Counted from the first letter of the stretch, positions 51,489 to 63,769 are shown. The stretch is DNA of 64,000 nt from Chrysogorgia sp. JL179-B06 (GCA_035772405.1 JAYKKM010000143.1:1115501-1179500); one strand, 5' to 3'. The notes: generated from the letters alone by a model not told the origin. Program-made: numbers and translations.

Positions 51489-54400
51489 CTGAAAAATACA
51501 AAAAAGGTTTTTATCTGCAAGATGTCTGTACATTTCTTCTGATAGGATTCCGGTTAACAATTTCCACATCAGTAGAATGTGATGGGTCGAAAATGTGTTA
51601 CTGCAACCCCTTTTTCTTTGTCCTTTATCACAAGCGTGTATAGTCACTCCTTTTGTTATCCATTTTGGTACATCACATTGGTTTACACACTCATTAAGGA
51701 GTTCACCTAACATTGTCCTTATAGATTTTACATGCTTCAACCAGAACCTTTCGAGGCCATCTGAACTGGGAGCTTTCCAGTTGGGCAGTTTACTTGCTTG
51801 TTTCGCAATCAATTCTGGTGTTATTTTAATATCTCTTTAAACCTCTGTTCCTGGATACTATTTCTCGATTTCACCCATGTCGCCCGATCATTATGTATAG
51901 CGCTTCTTTACTCCATATAATACTCCAATACTCTCTACCTTCTTTTGCATCAGATATGACTGCTATATGGTTGCTCTGTTGGTAGTGTGTTGCATGCTTG
52001 ATACAATCATTAGCATTAGCAATATTGTTATTATATTGGCCGCAAATTAACAATAATATTTTTAAATAATAATAATTTATTCAAACAATTGGATTAATGA
52101 CTATTACGTAAATATAAAACTAGAAATACCTTGTACGCAACACCCCTCGCCCGCTTACTGTTTGAAACTTTTATAGCATAGTTGCTAATTTACTACTGTA
52201 ATACAGTACTGTAGTTATGCGCTTTGTCCTAGTGACGTCATCAGCGTTCAATAATTTTTGTTTTGGACACCTCCGTTCAATAATTCACAGTATTCGACGG
52301 AATTGGGGAACAGTGTTGAGATGAACTGGTACTTTGTGTTAGGTGTGCAAAATGGTTGCAACATTTCATTGGTCTGCAGATTACACCAGTCACAAGTGAT
52401 TGATGTGGCGATGCGGCCGGGCCCCTTGCAAGGTCCCAGGCTATTTTGCCCCCCCCCTCTCTCGCCGACCTTGTGATTGATGAAATAATCAACTCAGTAG
52501 TTAGTATAAAAAGACACCAAAGACTGTTAAAGAATGAAGGAAGAAAGTGCATTCTCTTTATCATTCAAATGTCTAGGGGTGCATATAGTGCAAATGTATA
52601 GGCATCAATTTGGTTTTAATACAGTATTAGGGATTCTATCCTGATTGTTGGTGAGGATAGATGCTCTTGAGGTCTCAATGCAGGGCAGAGAAACTGACCC
52701 TTCCTAAGTCTGGACATGAAACTGATCGGTTAATAGAAACCCTAGGATTGGTACCATGTTAGTTAAGAAATGTCTTGAAGGCATTTTACCAGCATTTCTA
52801 AAGAACTATTTTAACCTCAATGAATTTGTTCAATTTTTTGACAGTACTACATTTGTAGGATTTATACAACTTTCAAGTTATAATTAGTTTTTGTAACATA
52901 TTGTACATATATATGAATATGTGAAATAAATTTATATTTGTAATAAATAATAATTGTAATTTGTTAGGAAACAGGACCCCGTCAATACCAGTGTTAGCAT
53001 TGAACAGGCTATCCTGTATTTTTATTAGTATTATTAATAATGCCTAAACTTTTCCCAATTGTACAACTCTCTCGGTTAAGTATTTCAAAATTTGTCTAAA
53101 GATTTATGAACAATCACAATGCAGACTATACAAGTTACAACTAACAAACAATAACATGACATGGTTGTTTTATTGAAGATAAAATATTGTTCAGCATACT
53201 GTACATTGTAGGCAGAAATACAGATCTTTTAAAGGTTGGTGCACTGCCAAAATAGTGTGTAACAGGTCTCAGACATTCAACGTTTCGAGCGAAAGCCCTT
53301 CGTCACTCAAGACAATCAAAGAGTTACTGTAATAAACGATAAAGTAGTGTCTAGTGAAGGCAATGGCGAATGCGGTCGATCCATTAATTTTTGACGTCAT
53401 TGAGTGATAGAAACACTGCACAAAGAAACCCTTCACAATATAGCATGACAATAACGTGGTCTTAGTCTATTGTGCAGGATTTCTTGGTGTAGTGTTTCTA
53501 TCACTCAATGACGTCAAAAATTAATGGCAGTGACCGCATTCAATTTACAAAAATACGATAAGCAAAGCCAAATTTCTCTAAAACTAACATGATTGGAAGA
53601 ATTACTTTACATTTTCATGTAAAGCTACACTTGTTTTTGGGGGTCGAGTGTCCCTTTAATTAACTTCTGTTTTTAACAAAATTACTAACCTAGATTTCCC
53701 CTTGCTCTCGGTGAATATCCTCAGCATAAATTCTCCTTCAATGTTTGGGTCAAACGTTGATGGAACTACAAGATACCGACCAGGTTCTAACTCCAACTTA
53801 GAAAAAACCTCTCTAGCGTTAATGAATATTGAAGATCCAGCTTTCTCCATAGAGCTATGAAGACGATACGTTCGATTTACTTCAACCTAAAGTGACAAGA
53901 GATGTTTAGAAAACTTTTTAAAACCTTTCCTAATTAATTTAATGAACAGGGAAGGAGTGCGCAACGTTTCTTTGAGACGATCTTCACCGTGAACGAAATT
54001 TGGGAACGAAAGTTAGCAGTGTTATCAATGTCAATGAGACAAATGCGCTCGCCCATACGCGCCTAACTTCGATCTGTTAGCGTGATCAATCGATAAGTAA
54101 TTTGTCATAAATGGCGCACGCTATATTAACTACTTCCGACTAGAAATACGTATCCGCAATAACCCCTCGCTTGCCTGTTCTACACCCCCCCCCCCTTAAC
54201 CCCCTGCAGGATTTTCCCCATCCGTGGTCCTCAGACCATACGCCATGTATTTGTAGATACAAATTACAAAAAGATTTCGTCGTAGATTTTGAATGTTATC
54301 TCGATCAGTATTTAACCGATTTCAATTCTGACAACAGATTTGAAATTACCGAGTCTAAATACATACTACTTAATTGTTCCTATTATATTACGTACCCTTC

Positions 54401-57400
54401 GTAAAAACCTGCTTTTGCAATACGCTTTGTCTGCCAAGGCCCAAACATTGTCCGATTCAAAAGGATCACCCAAAACGACTTCTTTACTTCCTTATAAGGA
54501 GTTGGTCCTTATAATATATATATACATAAACTTTCGGTGAGAAATGGATCCCTGCCGCGGCGAGATTATCGCAAGGGGATAAGCATTTTCCCATTTATAA
54601 GAATGAAATATCTCTTGTTTACTCTATTTATGCCATGCATAATTATGAGAAGAGCTTCACTTTCTCAGTCAGTTTAAGTCATTATCGAACCCTAATGAAA
54701 AAGAGCATTTGTTTTGTACTTACTCGCATAATAAAAAACCCAATAGTTAATGCTTCTTTTCCTTCGGCTTTTAATGGTCTACTATCTTTTTGTTGCAAAG
54801 CTATTATACACTGACGATGTTTCTCATCTTTCACTGTAAATGTATACTAAATGAAGCAAAAAGTTACAATAAGTACACTCATGCAGCGTAACTCCTGAAA
54901 ATGCATTTATATACTAGAAGAAAAACGAGATAACATGGCGCGAAATTCGCTTTTTATCACATCAGAATAATGTCAGTAATATCACCTGTTTTTTAAAGTG
55001 TCTATCTCACGTTTGGGGATTTTACATATTCGTAATATTTGGGTCTTCCTGAGCAAAATCACAACATATCTTGTCAGCCGAAAATTTCATCTTCATGGAC
55101 TTTTTTGCTGTTCACGTTATCGAATGTGATGTCACAAGAGGCATTTTTTTTCGAATGCCTCTTGTGACATCACATCCGGTAACTTTGACAGCGAAAAAGT
55201 CCAATGAAGATGACAATATATATTATGATTTTGCTCAGAAAGACCCAAAATACCTTTGTGTAAAATGTGGTATCGTCTGGCTTTAGGGCCATGCCCCCCA
55301 TGTCGTTAAAGCAGGTCTACACGATACGATTTTTCCTGACGATATCGTCATCTGGATGTGATAACTACAGAGCATACAAACGAGGCATCAATTACCAGTG
55401 AATGTGGAGTACGAAATATCGTAATAGTAATAATTTATTAATCGTCGAAAGCGAAGGCAGTGGTCACCCAGGCTCCCGAGCTAACACACTCTTGGATCTT
55501 TATTATAAGATAAATTTCATTACAAATACAAATAAAAAGTGCTCATTGGAGCACATATCCTGTCACGTGCTTTGCACCCAGGGTTTCGCAAAATAGGAAA
55601 ACAAGAAATTTGGTCTACTGTAAATTGGGTTATAGTTTTGAAATAAACCTGAAATAAACAGGAAAAACGTAAGGCTGGTTGCAAAAAAAACTACTGTTGC
55701 TCGGCTATTTCTTACAGTTACCTGAGGGTTTGTAAAGAAGTTATCCTTATTGTTTACACATCCACCAGCAGTTGAACCAACCTGCCACATGCCTTTGTAG
55801 ACAACGGCACGCCATCGTTTACGCAGGCTCAGGACCTTTGTATTTGGCACGTGACAAACATTCACCGTCGTGAAAAAAATACAGAAGTCATCAAACGACA
55901 TCCTAGAGAAAGATATACAGTCAGAACAATTATAACGTAGCTCGTGTTGATTGGGATCAAACTCGTTTCGGTAGAAACGGTTGAAGTTTTCCATCTGATA
56001 GAACACTTCCAATGCGGTTTCTTGGTATATTAATTACAGGGTTCCAAATGACAATTTTTTGTGCCTGGGATTCAGAAATCAAAAAAAACATTAGCCTAAT
56101 TTTCTGATTTTTATAAGACAGTGCTTCCAAATACTTTTCTGTGGAGGTGGTATTGGATATGCACTACAGTGCAAAAATAGATAGCGGATACAGTACCTGC
56201 AAAGCACTGACATAAAACAATGGCATTGTAGTAGTTGTATTTAAATCAGTGAAAAACGACACCATGCAAATGGTCTATTATTATTTAGTATTATATTTCC
56301 ACGTGCACTGTGTCAAGCATCGTAACATACAATCCACAAATAGCTACATGTACTGTATATGAAATTAAAATAGACAAAGCGATAACCAAAATGTCTGTCT
56401 CGCTGTCAAGATTTGTAAAATGACTCCAACAATGCATTGCGGTTAAGTACTCTTATAACTTATAAGTACTCTTTATTTATTGTGATCACATCCTGAATTC
56501 TGTTACCTCAAAACACTCGCTATCTTGAACTGAAATCCAATTCACTAGAATGTTAAAACACTTCAATAACAGTAGATATTGCACTCTTGATGATTTGAGA
56601 TAGCTGGATTTAGATTCTACAATGTTTCTATTATTATTAAATTAAAGTATAGTGAACGCATAGGCAACAGCGCTAATGCGTGGGTCGGTAGAATATAGCA
56701 TATTAGTTGCTCTGTCAAGTTATCAGTAGTCAGCAGTAGAGCTAGACTGAGTCAATCAAGAGGTGAATTATGTAGTTCAACTTCATCTACATAAACTGCG
56801 TATGTCTGCGTCTGCGATGCGCAAGCAATGTATTATAATATTGCGTCAATTCTTCAGTACAAAAAGTACATTTCATTCCTTATTCAATAACCTCCAGTCC
56901 TGAGTTGACAAAATAAAACACTATTTCGAACCGGACTTTGACTCACTCAGTCACTTGGTATTTGATACGCAGTAGAGACCTGGGAAAGGGCTATATTTCT
57001 AGGCGGAGAAGGTCAAGGAGTCTGAGAACGGCCTAGACTAGTTTTATGGGCGCAGGGCCTGAGAACGCAACATGTCCTCGCCCTTATTTTGATGATAATC
57101 ATCAATTGCCCATTCGTGTTATAAGGGGGGTGGTGGATCGGGGGTTAGGGATGGAGAAAATTTCGGCGGGCAGTTAGGGTTAGGAAGACATTGAGTACGG
57201 GGGTTAGGAAGACACTTAAGGCGGGGGTCATGGTCGTGGTCGTGGTCAACGTCGTGGTCATCTTTTCAAAGGTTTCTCTATTAGTAGACTTACTTCACGT
57301 AAAGTTACAAAGTTAATTTGCACGCAAAGTTGTTTTGATAGTTTTATTTAAGCTTTGGAAAGCGAATTACCGTCGTGTAAATCTGATAGCGAAATCCAAG

Positions 57401-60400
57401 GTAAAGTAACCAAAATCTTTGGTTTGAAGATGCCTGGACGTTTTGACGTCATATTTAAATCAATCTATATCAACACAGTTCTCCGAAGATGAGTTAAAAC
57501 CCTGTTTTATATTTTTAAAGTGGCTATGAAACGAAAATGTTTTTTCAGTTTTTCGTTGTTAGGCATGTTTAGATTGGTGTTTTCTAAAAAAATTTTTTAG
57601 ACGTTTTTAAACATCATCAAAATCGACCAATTTATTAAAATATCTGTCAAATAGACTGGGTTCGAATTTAGCTCTGATGTCAAGGGGTTTGGTAAACAGA
57701 GAGCTTCAGAGAGCGAAATTTTTAAAAATATTAAGCAATTCGGCAACTAGTGTTGTTAGGAGCGCCAGCAACGCAATATCTACCACTGTGTTTTGTAGCT
57801 TTCTCACTAATTTCTGTCATCTTGTCACTCTTGCAAACACTTTGACGTCACACCAACAAGTCACGTGGCATTTAGCAGCGTTTATGACCCTCGTTCACTG
57901 GAATTCAATGCAATCTCATTGTTACACTTTACCACTAGTAAACTTGCTTGCTGATAAACTTCTTTCTTTTAATATAAAAACCAAATATGTAATAAATAAA
58001 TACATATAGTCTCACCAAAACTCTCCATCATCCTCAAAAACTATCCCAAGTTTTTCTCTGTCGCTAGATTTCAATTTATTCCACTCTGCTGAACTGTTGA
58101 CCGAAAATAAAGAAAGAAGAAAGAAGAAAGAATATAAGAAAGAATATGTAAGATCGAAAACGTCCAAACGTGAATCCGTCGGGATTTTCCAGTTGGAAAC
58201 TGTATCAACTATCCAGTCCTTAATTCGATGGATTGAAATCTAATTTGAATAACGAGGTTGGAACATTTTTTTAATTGAAGAATTCCTTCGTCTCAAAGTC
58301 AGAAACTGTATCTGCTTCGTACTATACATGTACCTTATTCCTACGAACATCACTCTTGCGTTTTACTTACATTCAAAATGTTATATATTTTAAAAGAAAT
58401 AACAAACATTATAAAATAAATAGCAAATGAAAGTGTTTACATAGAGTAGTACAGTTTTAGAAAACACTTGTAAAAGTTGGGGAAATCGATCGCAGTGGAA
58501 ACACACGCCCTTCTTTATGAATCTGACATGTTGAGTCTTTTGAATTTACCGGAATTACAAGGATTACGAAAATGTGAAAAGGACATCCAGAACCCGGAAA
58601 ACAAAGAAAATTTTAAAAACCATCACTTACCCATCACTCCAGGCGCCCTTCCATTCTTTTTGTCCCCAAGGGTTTCGCAAACGAATCATGTAGAGATAGT
58701 GGCGATTAAACAAACTCAAAAATCCTTCCCCTAACGATATCTAAAAACAAGGTATCAAAGACATCATATATAGCCCTCTTCTTGTACTATAGTCATGACC
58801 CAACACATCGTACCTTCTTAATCGCAGTTACACCATAAGCATGACCCAACACCAGGCCATTTTCTGTTCGCTTTTCAATCTCTCCAGCATCCTTGGTCTA
58901 TATAAACAATACATATTAACGAGAGATGACACGAAGGTGTCCACCCTAAAGGTGGCTACATTAAAGTGCTATGAAGTGAAAAAACTCTCTGGCATTGTTT
59001 TCACTTTAATGAACGGCAGGCGCGTTCACTGAGAATTTCAATTGGGCATGGCTACTCCATTTTGAAGTAATCTGAATGGTCGGGTAGAGGTCCTGAAGTC
59101 GTATGCAGGAGTACAACTACGTATAATAACAATAGATTGTGGAATATTAGTCTATCTACGTTACGTCAAACTCTGTATATTTGATCCCAGTATTCAGTCC
59201 ACTATTTTGTAAAGTTAAACTAAGCCATGCGGCCAAATTCAACATTCGATATCCCGAACCACGGTCATATAATTATTCCATTTATTGGAAAATCTTTGAT
59301 TTTAGTCAAAAATATGAGATCGATTTTTTCACTTCATAGATACTTTACGTGCTTTTATAAAACAAAATAGTTTTACTTCATTTACATGCTATTTATATTC
59401 AATCAGTACCACATCGACGTACTCCCAACTCCAGCATCCTGGACAATTTTGTTAGTATAATCGCGACCATTGCGTTTATATTAAAACACCAACCTAGTAC
59501 CCGGGGGGGGGGGGGTAATGGTAGCTCAATCGATACCCGTCAGAGACTCAAACATTTTCAAAGCTTGAGTAGAATGTTAAATCAATCTGAGAACACCAAG
59601 ATGAAATTTCTCAAAGACAAACCATTACGTACTGTACATGTCGTTTGATGTTCGAAACTCTCTTCCCTCTTTGCTCTTATTTTTTTACTTTTCTTCTCCT
59701 TATATAAGTCACGTCGATGTATTTTATGTTCCTACTGTACACACTCATGATCTCGAAAGAAGACTAGATCGAGCAACTATTGTTCAGAAAATGAAGCCGG
59801 AAGTCCGCCATAACTAAGGGACCAACTGAGGATCCTATCAGGTTTTTTGTTGGATTATGTGCTCTTACCATCGACAAAATAAAATAATTTACTATAAAGA
59901 GGACCAGAAGACATTTTTCAAATTACTGGGTAAAACGATTCATGGCCTACCTACAGATTTACTGCGACTTTGGTTCAAGCTTCAAAATCAGCTCATCAGA
60001 TACAATAGAAAGCTCAATCCAGTCCTATTTTTGAGATCAGTGACTGTACACTGTGTCTATATACAGTTCTACGAAAGGCCAACATGATTTATACACAAGA
60101 TTTTATAAATAAGTTCATTCTTACTCTGATTGATGCACTGATAAGAGCATGATTATTCCTCATTGCATCAAAAAGCTCTTTATATAACTGCATTCTTTTG
60201 TCATTATCCGCAGAATATCCTCCATCAACAATGTCTACAGGTTCGGCAACTCCGCCAGTGAAATCAGCCAGAGCATCAGCAGTATTCCCTCCTTCTAAAA
60301 CTTCGTAACTTCCATTAATTCTACCAAAGAGAAATAATTGAAATATTGCAATGAAATTTTTATTTACATTATATTATGTGACATTTAATAAACTAGCTAT

Positions 60401-62123
60401 AAAAAATATAAGATAGATACAATTTCTCAGCCAGACGTGAGTTATCGACAGAATAGCGAGTTTTCTGGGTTTCGTATATTCAGGCACGCACAGCTGGTAT
60501 TTTTGATGCATTCAAATTTATTCAAATTCAAATTTTGCCACACAATTTTATATACAGAGATATAGAGTAGCATTTTAAAAAAAAGAGGAAGAAATTAAGA
60601 AAATACAGGTACATTACGTTTACTAAAGTTAGTATCAATACAGGTGAAGGCAAGGAGGCCTCAAGAAACTACAAGGATTATAGTAAAGAGGTCTCCACGT
60701 AGACTAAGTATATTTACGATTTATGAATACGATATAGTAGCGATTGCAAAAGATGACCGCGATTCAAGCTGAAATTAATTTATTAGAAAATCGTAGATCC
60801 TTTTTTTGAAACATGAAAGGCTATCTGAACTTGTGACGTTTGTAGGATTTGGGACCTTGGTATAATATGGTAAATTGTTTGATGTTTGTTCGACAGGCAT
60901 GGGATCTATAATTGTATGAAGATCTAGTGTTGTAATGATGTTTACTTGATGTTTAATGTTACATGCATTATTGCATTTGTAACAAATAGGTTAAGAAAAG
61001 ATGAAGGCAATAATTGATGATGTGTTAATATATACACTGCTGTAGTGAATACGGGAGAACTCGGAGTAGACAGACGATACATGGGCGATCGTAGTACCCT
61101 GTAGTGAATACGGGAGAACTCGGAGTAGACAGACGATACATGGGCGATCGTAGTACTCCGAGCTCTCCCACATTCACTACAGCAGTGCCAGTGTATATAT
61201 TAACACATCCAAACATTACCGATATATAGTGACTGCCGCATAGGCAGTACACTGTACATATACAGGTATCAATCGAACTAGTACATCATTGCAACCTTCG
61301 CTCTCCATCTGAGTCTCGGTGGCTCAATGGTTAGAGCGTCTCACCGGCAATCAGAAGGTTACAGGTTCGATTCTTGTCCGGGACTCAGAATCATTTTTCT
61401 GATAGAAAAGCAGATACTTCGCAATATGAAATGAGTCGACTTTAAAAATATCGAGTACATGGAGGCGAGTAGATTACTCCAGCGTGTGAACCCCACTAAC
61501 TACAGTATAGCCCTAGTAAGAAAGTTTTTTACGTGGCCCGTAGCCGAGCTTAGATAATTAAGAGTATCTCATCTTTTTTTTCCAAGTTGAGATGCTGAGG
61601 CTCACAGCTCAGTCTATTTTGTTACACTTTTCTAAAGTCTCATAAAAACTGCGTATTTATATCAGCATATACAGGTACTGAAAATCAAGCCGAGTATCAG
61701 GATGCTCCCCCAATAAATACCGCATAAATCTGTTGGGTGATCTGTTGGTTAAAATAGGATCAACATCTCCACCGGATAATCTACCCCAGTCAAGATTACC
61801 ACGGTCGCGTTGCTTCACGACCTCGCACGCGAAGGGATTAAGTTATATATACTGTATACTGTACATGTAAATACAGATCAACATTTATATATCAACATTT
61901 TATATTTACAAATCACATACTTTGCATATGCTTTTTCAACCAAAGCACTCCAAAATTCATTCTTTGCAGTGGAACGGACATAAACAAGTTCTCCATTAAT
62001 TGTTGGTAACAGGTCATCAACAACAACTTCACACCACTGCCCAAATCGCCAAAATTGGAATCTGAAAATCCCTTGATATTCATTTGGCTTTGTGGACTCC
62101 CACTCTTGATTTGCTGGAATAAC
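47649..62123 (-). CDS. Calpain, CAPN5/6 (TRA-3) type, 3' part of gene
   Basis: Exons from 5' to 3' on the minus strand: 62123-61921, 60320-60125, 58897-58814, 58740-58631, 58093-58016, 55902-55732, 54846-54724, 53886-53700, 51488-51355, 49672-49536, 47831-47649 (stop at 47649-47651). All introns are GT-AG and phases join without stops. The protein runs from the protease core through the CBSW (calpain beta-sandwich) domain to a C2 domain, with no penta-EF-hand. That is the CAPN5/CAPN6/TRA-3 plan: a calcium-dependent intracellular cysteine protease. Exons upstream, including the catalytic Cys of GNCWF, are not in view and probably lie beyond 64000. The gene converges on the BCOR-like gene. Confidence 0.93.
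48355..48915. repeat. Complex minisatellite with TGTACTGTACAGTA
   Basis: Diverged units containing AAATGTACTGTACAGTATTG, TGTAAAAGATCAAGAACTGG and GAATGTGTATCAGAAATG are shuffled over about 560 bp of a calpain intron. TACTGTACAGTA is palindromic. Confidence 0.85.
49140..49231. mobile_element. Foldback, about 40-bp arms
   Basis: GGAAATATGAAATTTATT and TTGACCAGGATATCG are mirrored around about 49185. A second, weaker palindrome (CACATGTGTGATTA) follows at 49335-49380. Confidence 0.8.
49871..51224. mobile_element. TTAA MITE with duplicated arm and nested element
   Basis: TTAA at 49871-49874 and 51221-51224; ends AGTGCCTATGAAACG and its inverted, interrupted right end ATAGGCACT. A 145-bp segment of the left part is directly duplicated (about 49882-50026 and 50027-50170). 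The right arm is split by the element at 50554-51208. It lies in a calpain intron. Confidence 0.85.
50554..51208. mobile_element. Nested element, TIR GAGGGTCCTGAAGGGG, 6-bp TSD
   Basis: Inverted ends GAGGGTCCTGAAGGGG and CCCCTTCAGGACCCTC with TTCATA directly repeated at 50548-50553 and 51209-51214. It contains three tandem copies of a unit around CCCATTTCTCAGCCCATTTT. No transposase. Confidence 0.85.
51489..51812 (-). pseudogene. Non-LTR RT fragment beside calpain exon
   Basis: The minus strand reads [20 protein letters not shown], then [40 protein letters not shown] and K. This is the N-terminal RT segment (KAPGPDGVQGFWLK, LMWKLLT) of a common animal non-LTR family. Similarity stops at the polypyrimidine tract of the next calpain exon. 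Confidence 0.75.
51841..52755. other. Calpain intron, nothing firm
   Basis: A small dispersed repeat (ACTAGAAATACC..., then CCCCTCGCCCGC) lies at 52113-52162, shared with 24766 and 54140. No gene. Confidence 0.45.
52756..53030 (+). pseudogene. L2-like RT C-terminal fragment and tail
   Basis: [20 protein letters not shown] matches the start of the fragment at 14380 ([17 protein letters not shown]). AT-rich 3' sequence follows. Confidence 0.6.
53232..53550. mobile_element. Inverted repeat with hammerhead-related core
   Basis: ATTAATTTTTGACGTCATTG then AGTGATAGAAACACT (about 53384) is mirrored at about 53490-53525. At 53275-53310 the minus strand has TGACGA, GGGC-TTTC-GCTC, GAAACGTT, like the hammerhead motifs but with the first core base changed (GTGACGA). 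Confidence 0.65.
53700..55902 (-). CDS. Calpain gene: CBSW-domain exons
   Basis: 55732-55902 completes the Trp split at the previous junction and reads [20 protein letters not shown], then [19 protein letters not shown]5 has GGCINHKDTFFQNPQ. 54724-54846: [20 protein letters not shown] then [11 protein letters not shown]. 53700-53886: [40 protein letters not shown] and MLRIFTE, matching the CBSW end (GRYVIIPTTFEP-x3-GEFLLR-x-FT). Confidence 0.93.
54140..54180. repeat. Small dispersed repeat, GCAATAACCCCTCGC
   Basis: Third copy of the segment at 24766 and 52113. Confidence 0.55.
54995..55270. mobile_element. TTAA-type MITE of the AAAGTGCCTAT family
   Basis: It starts TTAAAGTGTCTATCTCACG and shares GTTTGGGGATTTTACATATT and AATTTCATCTTCATG with 34648. 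The right end is eroded. Confidence 0.75.
56013..57514. other. Calpain intron, nothing identified
   Basis: A G-rich stretch at 57125-57260 has GGGTTAGG-type words and a GGTCGTGGTCGTGGTCAACG tandem. No gene or transposon recognised. Confidence 0.5.
57515..58015. mobile_element. Possible left end of TTAA MITE
   Basis: TTAAAGTGGCTATGAAACGA at 57515 matches the family ends at 49871 and 28670. No right end was found. The 110-codon + ORF at 57677-58009 has no family resemblance and is not called a gene. Confidence 0.4.
58016..62123 (-). CDS. Calpain gene: catalytic-domain exons
   Basis: 61921-62123: [20 protein letters not shown] then [20 protein letters not shown] and [14 protein letters not shown]. 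60125-60320: [20 protein letters not shown] then [10 protein letters not shown] and LISASIR. 58814-58897: [17 protein letters not shown] with the catalytic His in GHAY. 58631-58740: [20 protein letters not shown] then [16 protein letters not shown] with the catalytic Asn in NPWG. 58016-58093: [20 protein letters not shown] then DDGEF. His and Asn are intact, so the part seen is compatible with an active protease. CAPN6-type proteins can lack the Cys, which cannot be checked here. Confidence 0.93.
58961..59347. mobile_element. TTAA-type MITE, AAAGTGCTATGAAGTG ends
   Basis: TTAAAGTGCTATGAAGTGAA at 58961 is inverted as TTTTTTCACTTCATAGATAC at about 59324-59343. The right TTAA is mutated (TTAC). 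Confidence 0.7.
59348..60124. other. Calpain intron, nothing identified
   Basis: A run of about 12 G at 59503-59514 and AT-rich DNA. The 76-codon + ORF at 59857 has no recognisable family. Confidence 0.5.
60321..61020. other. Calpain intron, nothing identified
   Basis: AT-rich sequence without recognisable coding segments or repeats. Confidence 0.5.
61024..61206. mobile_element. Palindrome with tandem duplication
   Basis: TGTAGTGAATACGGGAGAAC through GGGCGATCGTAGTA is directly repeated (about 61041 and 61100), then inverted (GTACTCCGAGCTCTCCCAC, CACTACAGCAGTG, TATATATTAACACATC). The outer ends TTAATATATACACTG are mirrored. Confidence 0.85.
61313..61385 (+). tRNA. tRNA-like sequence (Ala GGC-type), probably SINE head
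   Basis: The acceptor GTCTCGG pairs with CCGGGAC (one G-U). D arm GCTC/GAGC, anticodon stem TCTCA/TCAGA (one mismatch), loop CCGGCAA with GGC at the anticodon positions, T arm ACAGG-TTCGATT-CTTGT. Box A and box B are good. Base 33 is C instead of the invariant U, and the anticodon stem has a mismatch, so a working tRNA is doubtful. Downstream sequence to about 61560 may be a SINE body. It lies in a calpain intron in antisense. Confidence 0.6.
61386..61920. other. Possible SINE body and intron
   Basis: Follows the tRNA-like head. GTCGACTTTAAAAATATCGA and GAGTACATGGAGGCG have the look of a SINE body, but only one copy is in view. No gene. Confidence 0.35.
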
Positions 62124-62179
62124 CTACCAAAGAACAAACCACATCATACAAAAGTAGAGTGCTGTGTGCACAGTGTTTT

Positions 62180-62318
62180 GGATATATAGCAAAGTGAAAA
62201 GGTGGTGAACTACGAAGATGTTTTCTTCATCAGAGTAAATGAAGGGCTCCGCTCGAAACATCAGTATTTCGTTACTAAGAATCTTGGCAGTTTACAACCT
62301 TTTCACTTTGCTACACAT
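62180..62318. mobile_element. Degenerate copy of the 33.7-kb palindrome
   Basis: ATATATAGCAAAGTGAAAAG and GGGCTCCGCTCGAAACATCA with CTTTTCACTTTGCTA at the end match 33714-33884, but the left core is deleted and CGTC is changed to CATC, so no hammerhead is expected. Confidence 0.75.
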
Positions 62319-62399
62319 CACAGACTCTACCTTTATTTTTCTAGGAATGCAATAAATAAGTTGACCCTACTTGAGGGTGTTTACATGATACCGGAATGA

Positions 62400-63769
62400 G
62401 ATTCATTCCGGAATGAACTCATACCAGTTCTGTTAAAATCCCTGATACTGATAAATTTGCCAGCTGACAAAATACCAACCGACGCCAGTTCTTCCGTCAA
62501 TCAGGGTTCTGCCCACGGTGGGCGGAGGCGGCGCCCGCCACTCAACAGTGCCGCCCGGCACTCAGGTCAAAGCGGATATTTCATAGATTCGATGGCTGAT
62601 CGTCCCACGAAACAACGAAATATTCAGAAACCACTGACATTGTAATGTTTTTCGCAAAGCAGAATACAGTTATTTATGATGAAATATGTGTAGTATTCTT
62701 AAACATGTTTCTCATTTCAACCACTGTATTGTGTTTCCGTTTTTACTTACGTTATGTGTTGCTCAGATTTTGAAAAACCCTAATGGGGGACGGGGGACAT
62801 ACATGGTCCCCAGACCATGCAGAGATACCCGGGTCAATGAATATACCCTTTTGGAAGTTCTACGGAGCGGGTGCGCCGCTATAACTGCTGGGGGACATGT
62901 TGTTGTGCATGCTTGTGCCTTTTTGGTGTACAGTAAGTGCAATTGCTGCTTGCCATGCAATCCTTATAAATTGTTTTGTCTTTCTTTGGCAGCTCTTCAG
63001 CTTGAGGGTGGCCTACTGCTCTGGACTGGGTAGTTGGTCTTCACTTCTTCACGCTTTTTGCTTTGTTCAGGTTTATCATGGATGCTATCTGGCAAGTGCC
63101 TCTGTGTATCATGCTTTCATTTCTCATCAGTTATCCACCATGTTGGTAGTGTGACTCGTCATTGGTTGAGTGGGATTTCTTTGCTGTGCAGGAAAACACC
63201 ACGAGCACCAGGCAGAAGTAGTACAGTTGGGCCACCTGAACTGCCAGGCCTGGGCGACTTAATGGTTGATAGATATTAATGGCATATAATAGGTTTGGTT
63301 CCATTTTTATGCTACTAGGTATAGGCTGATTATTATTTCTATTTTTTTTCTATTCAAGAACCTGAAAGAATTTAAAATTTCGTTACAAAGAAACAATTGT
63401 ATTAAAAATAAGTTCAAATAGATACCTTGATAAAAACAATGATTTAAATACAGTAGCGTATTGTGTAGCTTTTGCAATCAACATGTCAAATATATTAAAA
63501 CATTTCCTTTAATAAAATATTCTCATGACCCACACAGCAACGGGAATTTCTTTGAAACACAATATACCCACGCCACGCCGTCACTGCTTCAACGCCCTTC
63601 ATGCTAGCTATAAGTCTAACAGTACTCGCCCCCACCATAAATCTAAGAAATCCATTCAATAAACATTCCCGGAATGGTATGAGCAAAATAAAAAAAATTG
63701 GGTTAACCATGCATGGGTTCATAGCAGACTATACATTGCCAAGGTGATTGTACCATCTAATGCTTGCGG
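62400..63769. other. Nothing identified
   Basis: A GC-rich stretch at 62500-62575 and several short ORFs without family resemblance. I looked for the calpain exon with GNCWF on the minus strand and did not find it. Confidence 0.45.

Noticed and set aside
57677..58009. 110-aa plus-strand ORF in a calpain intron
   Set aside because: No recognisable domain; it abuts the 58016-58093 calpain exon on the other strand and begins inside a probable MITE.
61313..61385. Functional tRNA-Ala
   Set aside because: C at position 33 and a mismatched anticodon stem make function unlikely; kept only as tRNA-like.
62400..63769. Calpain exon with the catalytic Cys
   Set aside because: No minus-strand segment with a GNCWF-like motif and splice sites could be found.
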